Assembly (NCBI GenBank): GCA_947476215.1
Contig: CANJQI010000030.1
Span: 1 to 39,711 of the forward strand
Reading direction: 5' to 3'
DNA: 39,711 bases
DNA from: Betaproteobacteria bacterium
Lineage (GTDB): Bacteria > Pseudomonadota > Gammaproteobacteria > Burkholderiales > SG8-41
Position 1 is the stretch's first letter. Every line of letters starts with the position of its first letter. The notes below the pieces were generated by a model. The model saw nothing but the letters and a program-made list of their open reading frames with translations, was not told the DNA's origin and ran no database searches. Made by a program: the position numbers and the translations under genes. Positions 24,667 to 32,775 of this stretch are shown one piece after another.

Positions 24667-25628
24667 TTAATCTGCCAACTCAGCTGGCCTGTTACCCTGT
24701 CGCCGCCACGCGGCCGGCGGCATGCCGTATTGGCGTCTGAAAGCACGGCTGAACGCAGCTTCCGACTCGTAACCGATCGCTTCCGCAATGCGTATCTGGC
24801 TAAGGTTACCACTAAGCAGGTGATGTGCCGCCAACGCCATTCGCCATTGAGTCAGGTAATGCATGGGCGGCATGCCAACCACGGCGACCAAGCGCTCCGC
24901 CAGCACGGCACGGGAGATATACACCGCCTCCGCGAGGGTTGCCACGGTCCACGCCTCGGCGGGCCGTTCGTGCAACAGCGCGATACTGCGCCCAATCAGC
25001 GCATCGCGCATGCCCGCCAACCAGCCAGTCTGTTGTTCGGGCGATGCTTCGGCGTAACAACGGAGCGCTTCGACAAACATGACCTCGGCAAGCTTGTCAC
25101 CTATTGCATCGGAACCCGGTCGCCCGGATGCCGCCCCCCCAAGGCATAGCGGATGGAATTTTCGAGCCACGCGCCTGACGGCCTCTGGCAGATACTGGAA
25201 CGAAACAGTCGCGGCAGGGCCGTCATCAGCGGGCTTGCAACGTGTCCTTCATAGGCAGAGCAGCCGCACACCACCCGCGTCGCCGCACCTGATCCACCGT
25301 TGCGGATGTTCCTATGGTCGGGCACCTTCACCTCGACCGCGTCGCGCGCGGCCAACGGCGCATGATTCAGACCGCTGCCCAGTAGATGGGCGTCTCCCTG
25401 CGGCAGTACGACCACATCGCCCGCCGCCAGTGCGCCCGGCAGCTGCGCCCAGCAGTGGCCTTCGACTATCAAATGGCTTATGGCCAGGTGCTCGCTTCCG
25501 GGCGAAAGCAGGCAGTCAAGATTCGTCGCCGGCGGAGTCGTAACACACCAGGGTTCGCGAAATTCGGCATTGACATAAAGCGATCCTTTGAGCCGGATCA
25601 CGCGCAGCACATCGGATAACACGTCCAT
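24667..25628 (-). pseudogene. AraC-family regulator split by a frameshift in a G tract
   Basis: Two overlapping frames form one AraC protein. The first (25628 to 25101) encodes a cupin-type sensor domain (VIRLKGSLYVNAEFREPWCV, PQGDAHLLG, VCGCSAYEG, FRSSICQRPSGAWLENSIRY). The second (25170 to 24667) encodes the linker and both helix-turn-helix units (VATLAEAVYISRAVLAERLV and IRIAEAIGYESEAAFSRAFR, ending GMPPAAWRR). The frames meet at a run of seven G on the coding strand (25134-25140); eight G would join ALGGAASGRPGSDAIG in one frame of about 320 residues. As written, the sensor ends after 175 residues without DNA-binding domain. A G-tract error or phase variation cannot be excluded. No obvious target operator was found. 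Confidence 0.85.
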
Positions 25629-25697
25629 AGGCGATGATCCCTTGTCACATTATTGATCTTTCCCCAATTCGTGACAACGAATTTGGGCCACATTCAC

Positions 25698-25723
25698 CCT
25701 CGCCCTCCGGGTCGGGGTGAGGG
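25698..25723. repeat. Short CCCTC-rich inverted repeat
   Basis: CCCTCGCCC pairs with GGGTGAGGG around CTCCGGGTCG with one G-T pair. It resembles dispersed intergenic palindromes and the interior of the 24518-24658 element. The rest of 25629-25925 shows no gene. Confidence 0.3.
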
Positions 25724-25925
25724 ATTGAGCGTTCAAACTGTCATCTATTATGAAACGCGCAATAAACCCGTCGTCACCAAGCAAAATCCGGCGTTTCAGG
25801 CAAGAGCGCCGAACGTCCGATCAGGACACAGGCAACCGCAATCCGGAAAATTATAACCGCGACACATCCACTCGCGTTTGCCTGTGGGCAGGTGTCGTAT
25901 AAACCATAACCTAAGGAGAGATACC

Positions 25926-26036
25926 ATGCACACGCCTACCAGAGTCAACATCGCCATGCTCGTGCTTTTTGCCGCCGGTTGCGCCGGCGTCGATACCTCA
26001 AGACCATTGGTTAACGTTCCCGACAAGCTCAGGCCC
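25926..26036 (+). pseudogene. N-terminal exon-like piece of a DUF3455 lipoprotein, cut by inversion
   Basis: A strong AAGGAG site precedes the ATG at 25926. The 37 codons encode MHTPTRVNIAMLVLFAAGCA, a lipoprotein-type signal with the Cys in AAGC, then GVDTSRPLVNVPDKLRP. The V-P-D-K-L-R-P segment is the beginning of DUF3455 mature proteins. The remaining part of that protein (GETMKMVVPAKGVQYYECR onward) is found 0.9 kb away on the opposite strand. After 26036 the frame runs 7 more codons (TSLAGAA) into unrelated sequence. Confidence 0.75.
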
Positions 26037-26142
26037 ACGTCGCTTGCTGGTGCTGCTTGATGGCATTGAAGTCGATTTTCGGATTGATGGCGGAGCCGTT
26101 GGTGGAAATAACCGTGTTGCAGGTGTTCGCGTCAACATTCAT
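26029..26142 (-). pseudogene. N-terminal piece of a class I methyltransferase, cut by inversion
   Basis: An AGGAGA site precedes the ATG at 26142. The frame reads MNVDANTCNTVISTNGSAIN, PKIDFNAIKQHQQATWA and stops 37 codons later in the DUF3455 piece. The K-Q-x-Q-Q-A-x-W-A end corresponds to the N-terminal helix of the methyltransferase whose remainder (ASGDFAV...) starts at 26965 on the plus strand. This piece overlaps the DUF3455 piece by the shared GGGCC/GGCCC at 26032-26036. Confidence 0.7.
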
Positions 26143-26531
26143 GTCGTTTCTCCTGTTGGTGTATGGAAGATAAATGTTGTCGGTCATGTCGGTTTTGTGC
26201 TTTGCGACGTCTCTTCGCGATTGCAGAGTCGCCGATGACCGGCAGCGATTCCATTGTTGCGCACCTGAGTGAGGGGCGTTTTACCCGGCGTCGGGGAAAC
26301 TTGTTCGAACGTCCGCGGTGCATGATTGCGCGTCCGCATTTCTTCACCATTCGTTCGCCGGGATACTTTCCATCGATTGTTGAGCTTTCCATATTGCGAG
26401 ACATATTCACATAATGAAATCGTCGTCCCGGCGGACGTCGAGACACAGACGCACTGATGGAAATCTTGGCAGCCATTCTGGATTCCGGCTTTCACCGGCA
26501 TGACGGATGCATCTCATGAATTGTGGATCGA
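26143..26531. other. Former intergenic region inside the inversion
   Basis: No gene is recognisable in this 389-nt stretch. In the restored order it would separate the DUF3455 end from the methyltransferase start. It includes a short repeat-like stretch with GGATTCCGGCTTTCACCGG (26479-26497), similar in style to common dispersed palindromes. Confidence 0.4.
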
Positions 26532-26948
26532 CTAATTGTTCTTCGCGTATAAGTAGTCGTCCGCCGTGTAATTGATGCGCACCGAAGTACCAACCGCCGT
26601 CTGGCCACATTCGGACTGAGGGGAAGCGCCGCCCACGGTACGCACACGTTGTATGCTGGTTACTTTACTGAACGCGCCTTCCTTACCCACGGATTTGGCG
26701 GCAAGCAGCAGCCAGGGTATCGCGTCTGCGGCCGGTGCATCGGTGCGCTCCTTCAGCGTGCCGACGATCTTGCTGCCGTCATTCGATTCCCAGTGCGGAC
26801 CGGCATAGTGGCGTCCTATTCTGTTGCCGCGCTCGCCGAACAGATCCGCCTCGGGCGCAACAAACGCCCATTCGTAAGTTCCGGTGTGGTCTTTCCTGGC
26901 ACGACATTCGTAGTACTGCACACCTTTTGCCGGGACTACCATTTTCAT
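26532..26948 (-). pseudogene. Main part of a DUF3455 protein, separated from its signal peptide
   Basis: A 138-codon frame carrying the DUF3455 core: VVPAKGVQYYECRARKD, EWAFVAPEADLFGERG, HYAGPHWESNDGSKIVGTLK, PWLLLAAKSVGKEG and INYTADDYLYAKNN. The homology continues upstream of the apparent ATG for P-G-E-T (26949-26960), then stops at the inversion junction. As it stands it lacks the lipoprotein signal found at 25926-26036, so a cytoplasmic, probably useless product would result. Function of DUF3455 proteins is not established. Confidence 0.75.
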
Positions 26949-26964
26949 CGTTTCTCCAGGGCGT

Positions 26965-27722
26965 GGCCAGCGGCGACTTCGCGGTCGGGCACCACGCTGC
27001 AGATCGTCGGCGAGTCGCTCGCGGAGGCCCTAGATATACGCGCCGATGAACGCGTTTTGGATGTGGCAGCCGGCAATGGCAATGCGTCTCTGGCCGCGGC
27101 GCACCGCTTTGCGCGCGTTACTTTGACCGACTACGTCCCGCATTTGCTGGAAAAAGGCGCGGCACGAGCAAAGGCAGAAGAACTTGCCATCAAATGTGAG
27201 AGGGTGGATGCCGAGGCCCGGCCTTTCGACGGCGGGACGTTCGACGTGGCGTTATCCACGTTCGGCGCAATGTTTACGCCCGATCACACGCGTCCGGCCG
27301 CCGAAATGCCGCGCGTGGTGCGTGACGGCGGACGGATCGGACTGGCGAACTGGAGACACGAAGGCTTCATCGGGCAGTTGTTCAAGTTCATAGGCTCGTA
27401 TGTTCCCCCGCCGGCCGGCCTGAAATCACCTGCGCTATGGTGAACCAAGTCGCATATCATCGACCTGTTCGGTGCACAATCTGCAGACATCCGCACGGCA
27501 CGCAAGTACTTCCACTTCCGTTATCGCTCTGCCGCGCACTGGCTGCAGATATTCCGTGATTATTATGGGCCGACGCACAAAGCGTTCACGGCACTCGACA
27601 ACATCGGTCAGCAGTCGCTGAAAAAAGACATCACGGCACTGCTTGAGCGATGCAACACGGCAGGATCCGCGTCGCTGGTGGTTCCGAGCGAGTATCTCGA
27701 AGTCGTGATTATCAAAAAGTGA
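26965..27722 (+). pseudogene. Class I SAM-dependent methyltransferase, decayed
   Basis: After ASGDFAV there is an extra base (or 2-nt loss) at about 26987, then GTTLQIVGESLAEALDIRAD, the SAM motif VLDVAAGNGNASLAAA, LTDYVPHLLEKGAARA, DVALSTFGAMFTPDH and VVRDGGRIGLANW. At 27441-27443 a TGA interrupts LKSPALW|TKSHIIDLFGA, where glycine is expected (GGA to TGA). The frame then continues in register through AAHWLQIFRDYYGPTHKAFT to VPSEYLEVVIIKK and TGA at 27722. The N-terminus lies in the inverted segment at 26029-26142. Three lesions (inversion, frameshift, stop) make this a clear pseudogene. Confidence 0.82.
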
Positions 27723-27769
27723 AATTTCGTGGCAAACGCCGGGTGTGCTCACGCCGCATCCGACGTTTC

Positions 27770-27789
27770 GCGTGACCGTAAGGTCACGC
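27770..27789. terminator. Hairpin between convergent genes
   Basis: A perfect 8-bp GC-rich stem GCGTGACC / GGTCACGC with a GTAA loop lies between the methyltransferase pseudogene and the leuD-like gene, which converge. There is no clear T-run, but position and strength suit a bidirectional terminator. Confidence 0.45.
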
Positions 27790-27818
27790 CTGCGACTGGC
27801 CGCGATTGCCTGAAAAAT

Positions 27819-28343
27819 CTACGCCGGCGTAATGCCCCTTTCCGCCAGTTTTTTTACGATCATCTGCGATATTCCACCGCACTCGTATATCTGATCGACG
27901 CTTTCCGGAAACCGAGCCAGCGGCAGCTCTCCTCCCGACATCAGGTTGCCTACCACGCCGCCTGCATAAACGATTTCCAGTTGCTCGCCATCGGCGACCA
28001 GCGTTGTAATGCCCGGCACGACTAAGTTCGGCAAGGCAAGCGCGATGCTGTTGCGTCGATAAATTCTCGCTACGGATTCGGTAATCAGCGCCTGTATGCC
28101 GCAGACCTGCAATGCCTGTACCGCGGTTTGCCGACTCGAGCCGCGCCCGAAATTCGTTCCCGCCGCCAGCAGATCTTCGGCTTGCACCTGCTCGAAAAAC
28201 TCCGGCCGCAGCGCGCGCAAACAATTCTCCTTCACGTTTTCGTTGTGCGCGATCTGGCTCCCGCCCCGCGCAAGCTGGCTGGTTTCGACCGAATCGCCGA
28301 ACTTCCACACTCTGCCGCGGATGACTTTCTTGAGGTCAGGCAT
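27819..28343 (-). CDS. Aconitase-family small subunit (LeuD / dimethylmalate dehydratase small-subunit-like)
   Basis: A 174-residue swivel-domain protein of the LeuD type. The core TNFGRGSSRQTAVQALQVCG and ITESVARIYRRNSIALALPNLV correspond to the conserved T-N-F-G-x-G-S-S-R block and the A-R-I-x-x-R-N block. The canonical D-N-I-D-T-D motif near the N-terminus is DSVETSQLARGG here, and the usual Cys after FG is Arg, so it is a divergent member. The start at 28343 overlaps the large-subunit stop by 8 nt, showing coupling; the frame runs upstream only inside that gene. With a broken partner it probably has no function now. It could have served isopropylmalate, dimethylmalate or a similar hydroxy acid. 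Confidence 0.82.
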   Translation of the reverse strand: MPDLKKVIRGRVWKFGDSVETSQLARGGSQIAHNENVKENCLRALRPEFFEQVQAEDLLAAGTNFGRGSSRQTAVQALQVCGIQALITESVARIYRRNSIALALPNLVVPGITTLVADGEQLEIVYAGGVVGNLMSGGELPLARFPESVDQIYECGGISQMIVKKLAERGITPA

Positions 28344-29609
28344 TGAGCAACTCACGGGGATCGATGATCTTTCCGGCAATCGCCGCCGCCGCGACGGTTG
28401 CGGGACCGGCAAGATAGATCTGCGCCTTGCTGCACGATACGCCGCCCATGCGGCCGCGATAATTCCTGGCGGTCGATGAGATGCACACTTCCTCATTGAG
28501 CACCACCAGTTTATCGCAGATCGAACAACCCGGACTGATGAGCTGCACGCCCGCGTCGAGCAATGTCGTCACCAGTCCTGCCTGCGCGCACTGGCGGCAC
28601 ACGGACATGGATGCCGGCGACACATAGAAACGCACACCACGGGCGATTTTCCTGCCCTTCAGCGTTCTTGCGGCGATCTCGATGTCTTCAAACCGTCCGT
28701 TCGCGCATGAGCCTATGCGCGCTTGATCTATCCGGATGCCGGTCACTTCCGAAACCTGGGATACATTGTCGAATCGATACGGCTTCGCCACCTGTATGCC
28801 GATCGCGTCGCAATCAACCTCGATTTCTCGTGAGTACTTTGCGTCAGCGTCAGGCGCCACGTTCTCGAAAGACAAGTCGGTACGCGCTTTGATGTATTCC
28901 CGTATCTTGTCGTCGGCTCTGAAAAATCCAAACTTCCCGCCCACTTCCACCGCATGGTCGGCAATGGTCAACCGCGTTGCCAGATCCATGTCGTCCGCCA
29001 GCGGGCCGAGAAACTCCAGCGAGCAATTCTGGGCAAACACGTCGCCATATTTACCCGCCAGATACAAAATTATGTCCTTGCCGAACGGATACGGTCTGAT
29101 CGTACCGCACAAAACGATCTTGATCGACTCCGGAACGGCGAAAAACAATTGACCAAAGGCCAGTACAAACGCGACTTCATCGTAACCGATACCGGTGGCC
29201 GCCGCGTTCAACCCCCCAGGGAAATGGTACGCGAGTCGTTGCCCAATACCAGTTCGCCAGGCCGCACAAGGCCGTAGTCCATCATCATCTGCTGGCTTAT
29301 GCCCATTTCGGAATCATAAAAATGCTTTAAACCCAGCCGCGCAACGTCCAGGCGGGTCTCATGATTTCCGCGCGCAGGTCCTGCGTCGGCCGGAGGTTGA
29401 TTGTGTTCGAGCATGACAAATGTCCGGTCCGTATCCCAGGCCACGGGAGGACCTTATTTGAAGCCCGTCTTCTTGTAGGTTGCTCGGACCGATGCCCACT
29501 GTCGAACCATCAAACCGTCGACACGGGCATCGATCAGATCGCCCGCCCTTACCGGTTTGCCGGCAACGTTTTGGCGAGTAAAAACCTTCTCTGCTATCGT
29601 TAGTCCCAT
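28336..29609 (-). pseudogene. Aconitase-family large subunit (LeuC-like), broken by a stop and a frameshift
   Basis: The restored gene runs from ATG 29609 (MGLTIAEKVFTRQNVAGKPV) to 28336, 1274 nt, one base short of 424 codons plus stop, which is the normal LeuC length. Lesions: TAA at 29456-29454 (codon 52, after KKTGFK) and loss of one G in a G tract at 29212-29217, between NDSRTISLGG and LNAAATGIGYDEVAF. Function would be [4Fe-4S]-dependent dehydration/isomerisation of a hydroxy acid. The cluster ligands survive as Cys in GSCANGRFED and the CSIC pair in SPGCSICDKL. The N-terminal A-H-D type motif is absent. The start codon lies 14 nt after the truncation point of a Bug gene. Confidence 0.82.
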
Positions 29610-29623
29610 ATCAGTCGGCACGT

Positions 29624-30003
29624 ATGCACCACGAGCATGTTGGGTGATGCGCCAGCCAGCGTAATCGGCGAAAAATCACGCAGCGCGTCATACGAGACCT
29701 GCTGCAGAAACGGCGCTATCCACATACTGTTGGCGTAGAGCAGCGTGGTGTAGCCATCCGGTTGCGCTCTGGCGACGGTTTCCACTGCCCCAACGCCGCC
29801 TGCGCGGTTATCGACGATGACCTGCTGCGCCAGCGGTGCGGCCAGCCCCATCGCAAGCAGGCGCGCGGCCGCATCACTACCGCCGCCGGGGGCAGTGGTT
29901 ACTATTCGTACTGGTTTATGGGGAAATTCTCGCTCGATGCCGCGTAACCAACGCAAGATGCGCTACACATGCAAAGCGCCAGCGCAATACCATGCCACAC
30001 CAA
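29624..30003 (-). pseudogene. N-terminal half of a Bug receptor
   Basis: Starts at TTG/GTG 30003/30000 after AGGGGAG and encodes WHGIALALCMCSASCVGYAA, a signal sequence, then SSENFP. The frame then shifts at a C tract on the coding strand (four C near 29942-29945; five would restore it) to HKPVRIVTTAPGGGSDAAAR, LAQQVIVDNRAGG, PDGYTTLLYA and SPNMLVVH. After His the homology stops, and unrelated codons TCRLIWD lead to a stop at 29600. The second lobe is missing, removed by a deletion that fused the gene to the leuC-like start. Non-functional. Confidence 0.8.
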
Positions 30004-30130
30004 GTCATACTCCCCTACGAATGTGATTGCCTGCACGGCTCCATGGAACACGCCCACCATCGCCGCCAATGACGATCAGACGACCCAGTCAGCGGATCGC
30101 AACTTTTTAGTATAGTCCGATCTGGATGGA

Positions 30131-30659
30131 TCAAGCCAAGAAGGCGACAGTGGCACGACTGCGACGCGGAGTGCCTAGCTCGACTAAAACACGCGTGCCT
30201 TCGACGGCACGCACCACCACAACCAGTTCAACGTCATCAATCTGAATGACGAGTTCGCCGCCACGTGAAAGTTTTTCGGTGTATGTCTTGTCGTTCATCG
30301 CGAGTGTGGCCGTCAGGCATTCACTAGTATCCGGACCGTCTATAGACAATACGCCGTACCATTCCGAGCGGTCACCGGTGATGACTATCTCCTCACCCAT
30401 GCCGACCCAATGACGGCGCAAGCCACGTTTGAGTCTGCGCGCGCTCCAGAGTTGCGAGACGTTATCCACGACGACGACTCTTTTTCCGCGATAGCGCTGC
30501 CGCCATGTTGCGCAAACAAATGGATAACGCCTTGTCACGCAACGCGAGTTCAAACGGAATACGGAGCCTGCATTGTGCATGAACGGCTCGCAACGTGCTC
30601 TCGTTGAGCGCGTCGGACTCGAACGGCAATTCTGATTGCGTACCGGAAAACATGACCAT
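30131..30659 (-). pseudogene. Unrecognised gene with probable frameshift; CsrA-like C-terminal strand pattern
   Basis: A very strong AGGAGGG site lies 6 nt before the ATG at 30659. The first frame encodes MVMFSGTQSELPFESDALNE to AALSRKKSRRRG and stops at 30462. An overlapping frame continues with KRVVVVDNVSQLWSARRLKR, EIVITGDRSEWYGVLSIDGP and a final part LSRGGELVIQIDDVELVVVV, RAVEGTRVLVELGTPRRS to 30131. The good ribosome site belongs only to the first frame, and the second has no matching start, so one frameshifted gene of about 175 codons (near 30470) is likely. The last 45 residues resemble the strand pattern of CsrA-type regulators (G-E-x-x-x-I-x-D-x-V), but I am not confident. Function unknown. 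Confidence 0.45.
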
Positions 30660-31095
30660 GTATCCCTCCTGTCACCGGCGCGCTGACTAGATGCACGCCG
30701 GACATAAGGATTATCGGTATGCGTTCCGGAAACCAAAGTTCGGAACAGGCCATGTTTACCCGCTGTATTGAACCCAGGAACCTGCCCCCCCTCAGGAGAT
30801 AAAGAAAAATAGTGGTTATTTATCAAATGGTTATAAATTCACGCGCCAACAATAGCCTGCGAATTTCCTGTGCAGAAGATTTACCTCGCCGGTCGGCGCG
30901 CGATTGGTGATTCAACCCCGACCTTGCATCTCAAGGAAATCCAATTTTGGCCGAAGTTAGTTCAGAAACCGTGAACGGATGTACCGGGCGTAGGGACAAA
31001 CATGTGATCCAAAAAGGCAGTTGAAACGCCGAGATTCTTTTCAATGGCCCCTTGAGCGGTACGCCAAGGACGCCAAGAAATTCAATAAGAAGTAG
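30660..31095. other. Gene-free region
   Basis: About 430 nt without a credible gene on either strand; the open frames here lack ribosome sites and family likeness. An AT-rich part near 30805-30840 may hold the promoter of the minus-strand gene that starts at 30659. Confidence 0.35.
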
Positions 31096-31142
31096 GTCGG
31101 CAGACCATTGCCGACAACTGACGGCGGCATGGGTATGCCGCC
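31096..31142. repeat. Two tandem hairpins
   Basis: GTCGGCA / TGCCGAC (31096-31102, 31109-31115) is followed by the perfect 8-bp stem GGCGGCAT / ATGCCGCC with loop GGGT (31123-31142). This looks like a REP-type doublet in a long non-coding region upstream of the Sel1-repeat gene. Confidence 0.5.
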
Positions 31143-31283
31143 CTACGATCCTGTGCAATAGGGGAAGGAAGATTTGTATATACCGATGCTTTTTGGAACA
31201 AGCTGCGTCGAGACGGGCAGGCAAAAAATTTTTCCATTTCGAGTAAGAATCGCTTCCTGCCTGACATCAGGGTTTACTCGCAC

Positions 31284-32154
31284 ATGAAACGCTATATGAG
31301 TCCATTTCTCGCACTGGGAGCAGCATTTTTTCTGCAATGGTCATGCGGCCGATCTGGCACTGAGCGTGTATGCAATGGCAACAAGTGTCGATCCATATTC
31401 GTATGGCGCGGGAGCGCACCGGAACGTGCGTACTGCGGTGGAAAGGCACTGTATCGATGCTCGCCTGGGAAATGCGGAGGCCACTTATCAGTTAGGCCGC
31501 ATGTACGCAATTGGAAACGGCGTCGAAACGAATATGCGACACGCCGCGGCTTTGTGCCGCCAAGCTGCCGCCCTTGGACACGGCAATGCGAAACTTATAG
31601 TGCAGGTGATCCGCACGGACGATGCGGCACTTCCCGATTGCGTGATCGCGGCTGCTCCATTACCGTCCAACCGTGTAAGCGCTGCGGCCAAGCAGCCACT
31701 CATCCAGCGCGCCGGCGGGAAAACCGACCAGATTGGGTTCGCTCCAACAGCGCCACCCACGGACTCCAGCCCACGCATGGAAACCGAAGCAGGCGAGCTT
31801 TTCTCGCAGCCTATTGATGGCAAGCGACAGGTTTCCGAAGCATTGACGAACTGGCTGGCGGCATGGTCACGAAGAAACCTCGCCGCCTACCTGGCAACCT
31901 ATTCCCCGGAATTCGAAGTACCTGCCGGTCGATCGCGCGAGCAGTGGGTCGATGAACGCCACGCACGCATACTTTGGAAATCGTGGATTTCCGTGAAGAT
32001 CAACGCGTTGGAGATTGATCTGAGCGGCAGTGTAGCGCGCGCGCAGTTTTTTCAGGAATACCGGTCAGACAAACTCAGCGAAACCAGCCGCAAAACATTG
32101 ACGCTGGTAAAACTCGAGGATAAATGGCTGATCCGTCAGGAAATCGCCCGTTGA
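31284..32154 (+). CDS. Exported protein with Sel1-like repeat and C-terminal NTF2-like domain; possible frameshift in the signal peptide
   Basis: The main frame (from GTG 31366) encodes a tetratricopeptide-like Sel1 region, GNAEATYQLGRMYAIGNGVE and MRHAAALCRQAAALGHGNAK, a Pro/Ala-rich linker (about 95-150) and a C-terminal SnoaL/NTF2-like domain, ALTNWLAAWSRRNLAAYLAT, FEVPAGRSREQWVDERH and TLTLVKLEDKWLIRQEIAR. A separate frame from ATG 31284 gives MKRYMSPFLALGAAFF, a signal peptide. They join if one T is removed from the six-T run at 31326-31331, yielding GAAFFCNGHA|ADLALSVYA with a good cleavage site. So the gene probably begins at 31284 and either carries a frameshift or the run is misread. 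A cell-envelope role is likely; no substrate is known. Confidence 0.7.
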
Positions 32155-32200
32155 TATATAGCACCATGCACGACGAGTGCTTGCACCAAACTAAGACTGA

Positions 32201-32647
32201 TCACAGTAATCTTCCACGCGATCCCGCCAGCATCCGGAATCGGACCAGAAAAACCAGCAGCCCCAGGGCCAGAAAGCCGGCAAGGCCTTGAACCTGGCCA
32301 GGCTCCAGCATCATCGAGTCACTTTCATCGGCAACGCTGTCCGCGATCGCAATGACGGGATGAGTGGCCGCCGCAAAACAATCGCGGGAGAAACTGTCGT
32401 TGCGGTTCGAGGTCAACACTTCGGGAGTGATGGACGGCGCAACTGATTCCACTGGCACAGCGCTGATGGATGCTCCGCTGGTCAATCCCGAGTCATCCGT
32501 CAAGGATGCGCAAGGCCGAACGGCCGCCGGATGATCTGCGAGCCCCGGCACGTGGTCACGCTGGAACGTTAACGAAGCGTAAGTAGCTGAAATAAATAGA
32601 AATAATACACTGAAAACTGCAATCCGGCACGGCATCAGACTGGCCAC
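32201..32647 (-). CDS. Small membrane-associated hypothetical protein
   Basis: A 148-residue protein from GTG 32647, which has AAAGGAG five nucleotides upstream; an ATG 33 nt further upstream (32680) lacks a ribosome site. The N-terminus MASLMPCRIAVFSVLFLFIS is a signal or membrane segment. The middle is Ser/Thr/Ala-rich and probably disordered, and the C-terminus GLAGFLALGLLVFLVRFRML is a transmembrane helix with positive residues after it (RFR, SRGR), resembling a sorting-type or anchor tail; the short glycine- and alanine-rich helix preceded by acidic residues recalls PEP-CTERM-like anchors, but the PEP triplet is absent. Family not recognised. Confidence 0.55.
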   Translation of the reverse strand: MASLMPCRIAVFSVLFLFISATYASLTFQRDHVPGLADHPAAVRPCASLTDDSGLTSGASISAVPVESVAPSITPEVLTSNRNDSFSRDCFAAATHPVIAIADSVADESDSMMLEPGQVQGLAGFLALGLLVFLVRFRMLAGSRGRLL

Positions 32648-32775
32648 GCGCACTCCTTTAGTCAGGAATCGGACATCCAAAACACGGACATCATACTATG
32701 AAGAGCCGGCGTCGTTGCAACAGACGTCAGTCAGAGCATGAAGCACGTGCGGGCTCAACGGCCCGTCATCAAGTC

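Larger units (their letters stand above)
26037..26960. other. Inverted segment of about 0.92 kb
   Basis: Both ends cut a gene whose other part lies outside the segment on the opposite strand: DUF3455 at the left and right, methyltransferase at the left and right. Turning the segment around restores two co-directional plus-strand genes. The left junction lies at GGCCC (26032-26036). The right junction lies between CCAGG (26956-26960) and GGCC (26965-26968) with four filler bases GCGT. Microhomology GGCCC/GGGCC would fit an illegitimate inversion. Confidence 0.7.

Noticed and set aside
25926-26060. Small stand-alone lipoprotein gene
   Set aside because: The V-P-D-K-L-R-P end matches the start of the DUF3455 protein whose body is inverted nearby, so it is better seen as a split gene.
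26649-26964. Upstream part of the long plus-strand frame leading into the methyltransferase
   Set aside because: It is antisense to the DUF3455 body; true methyltransferase homology begins only at about 26965.
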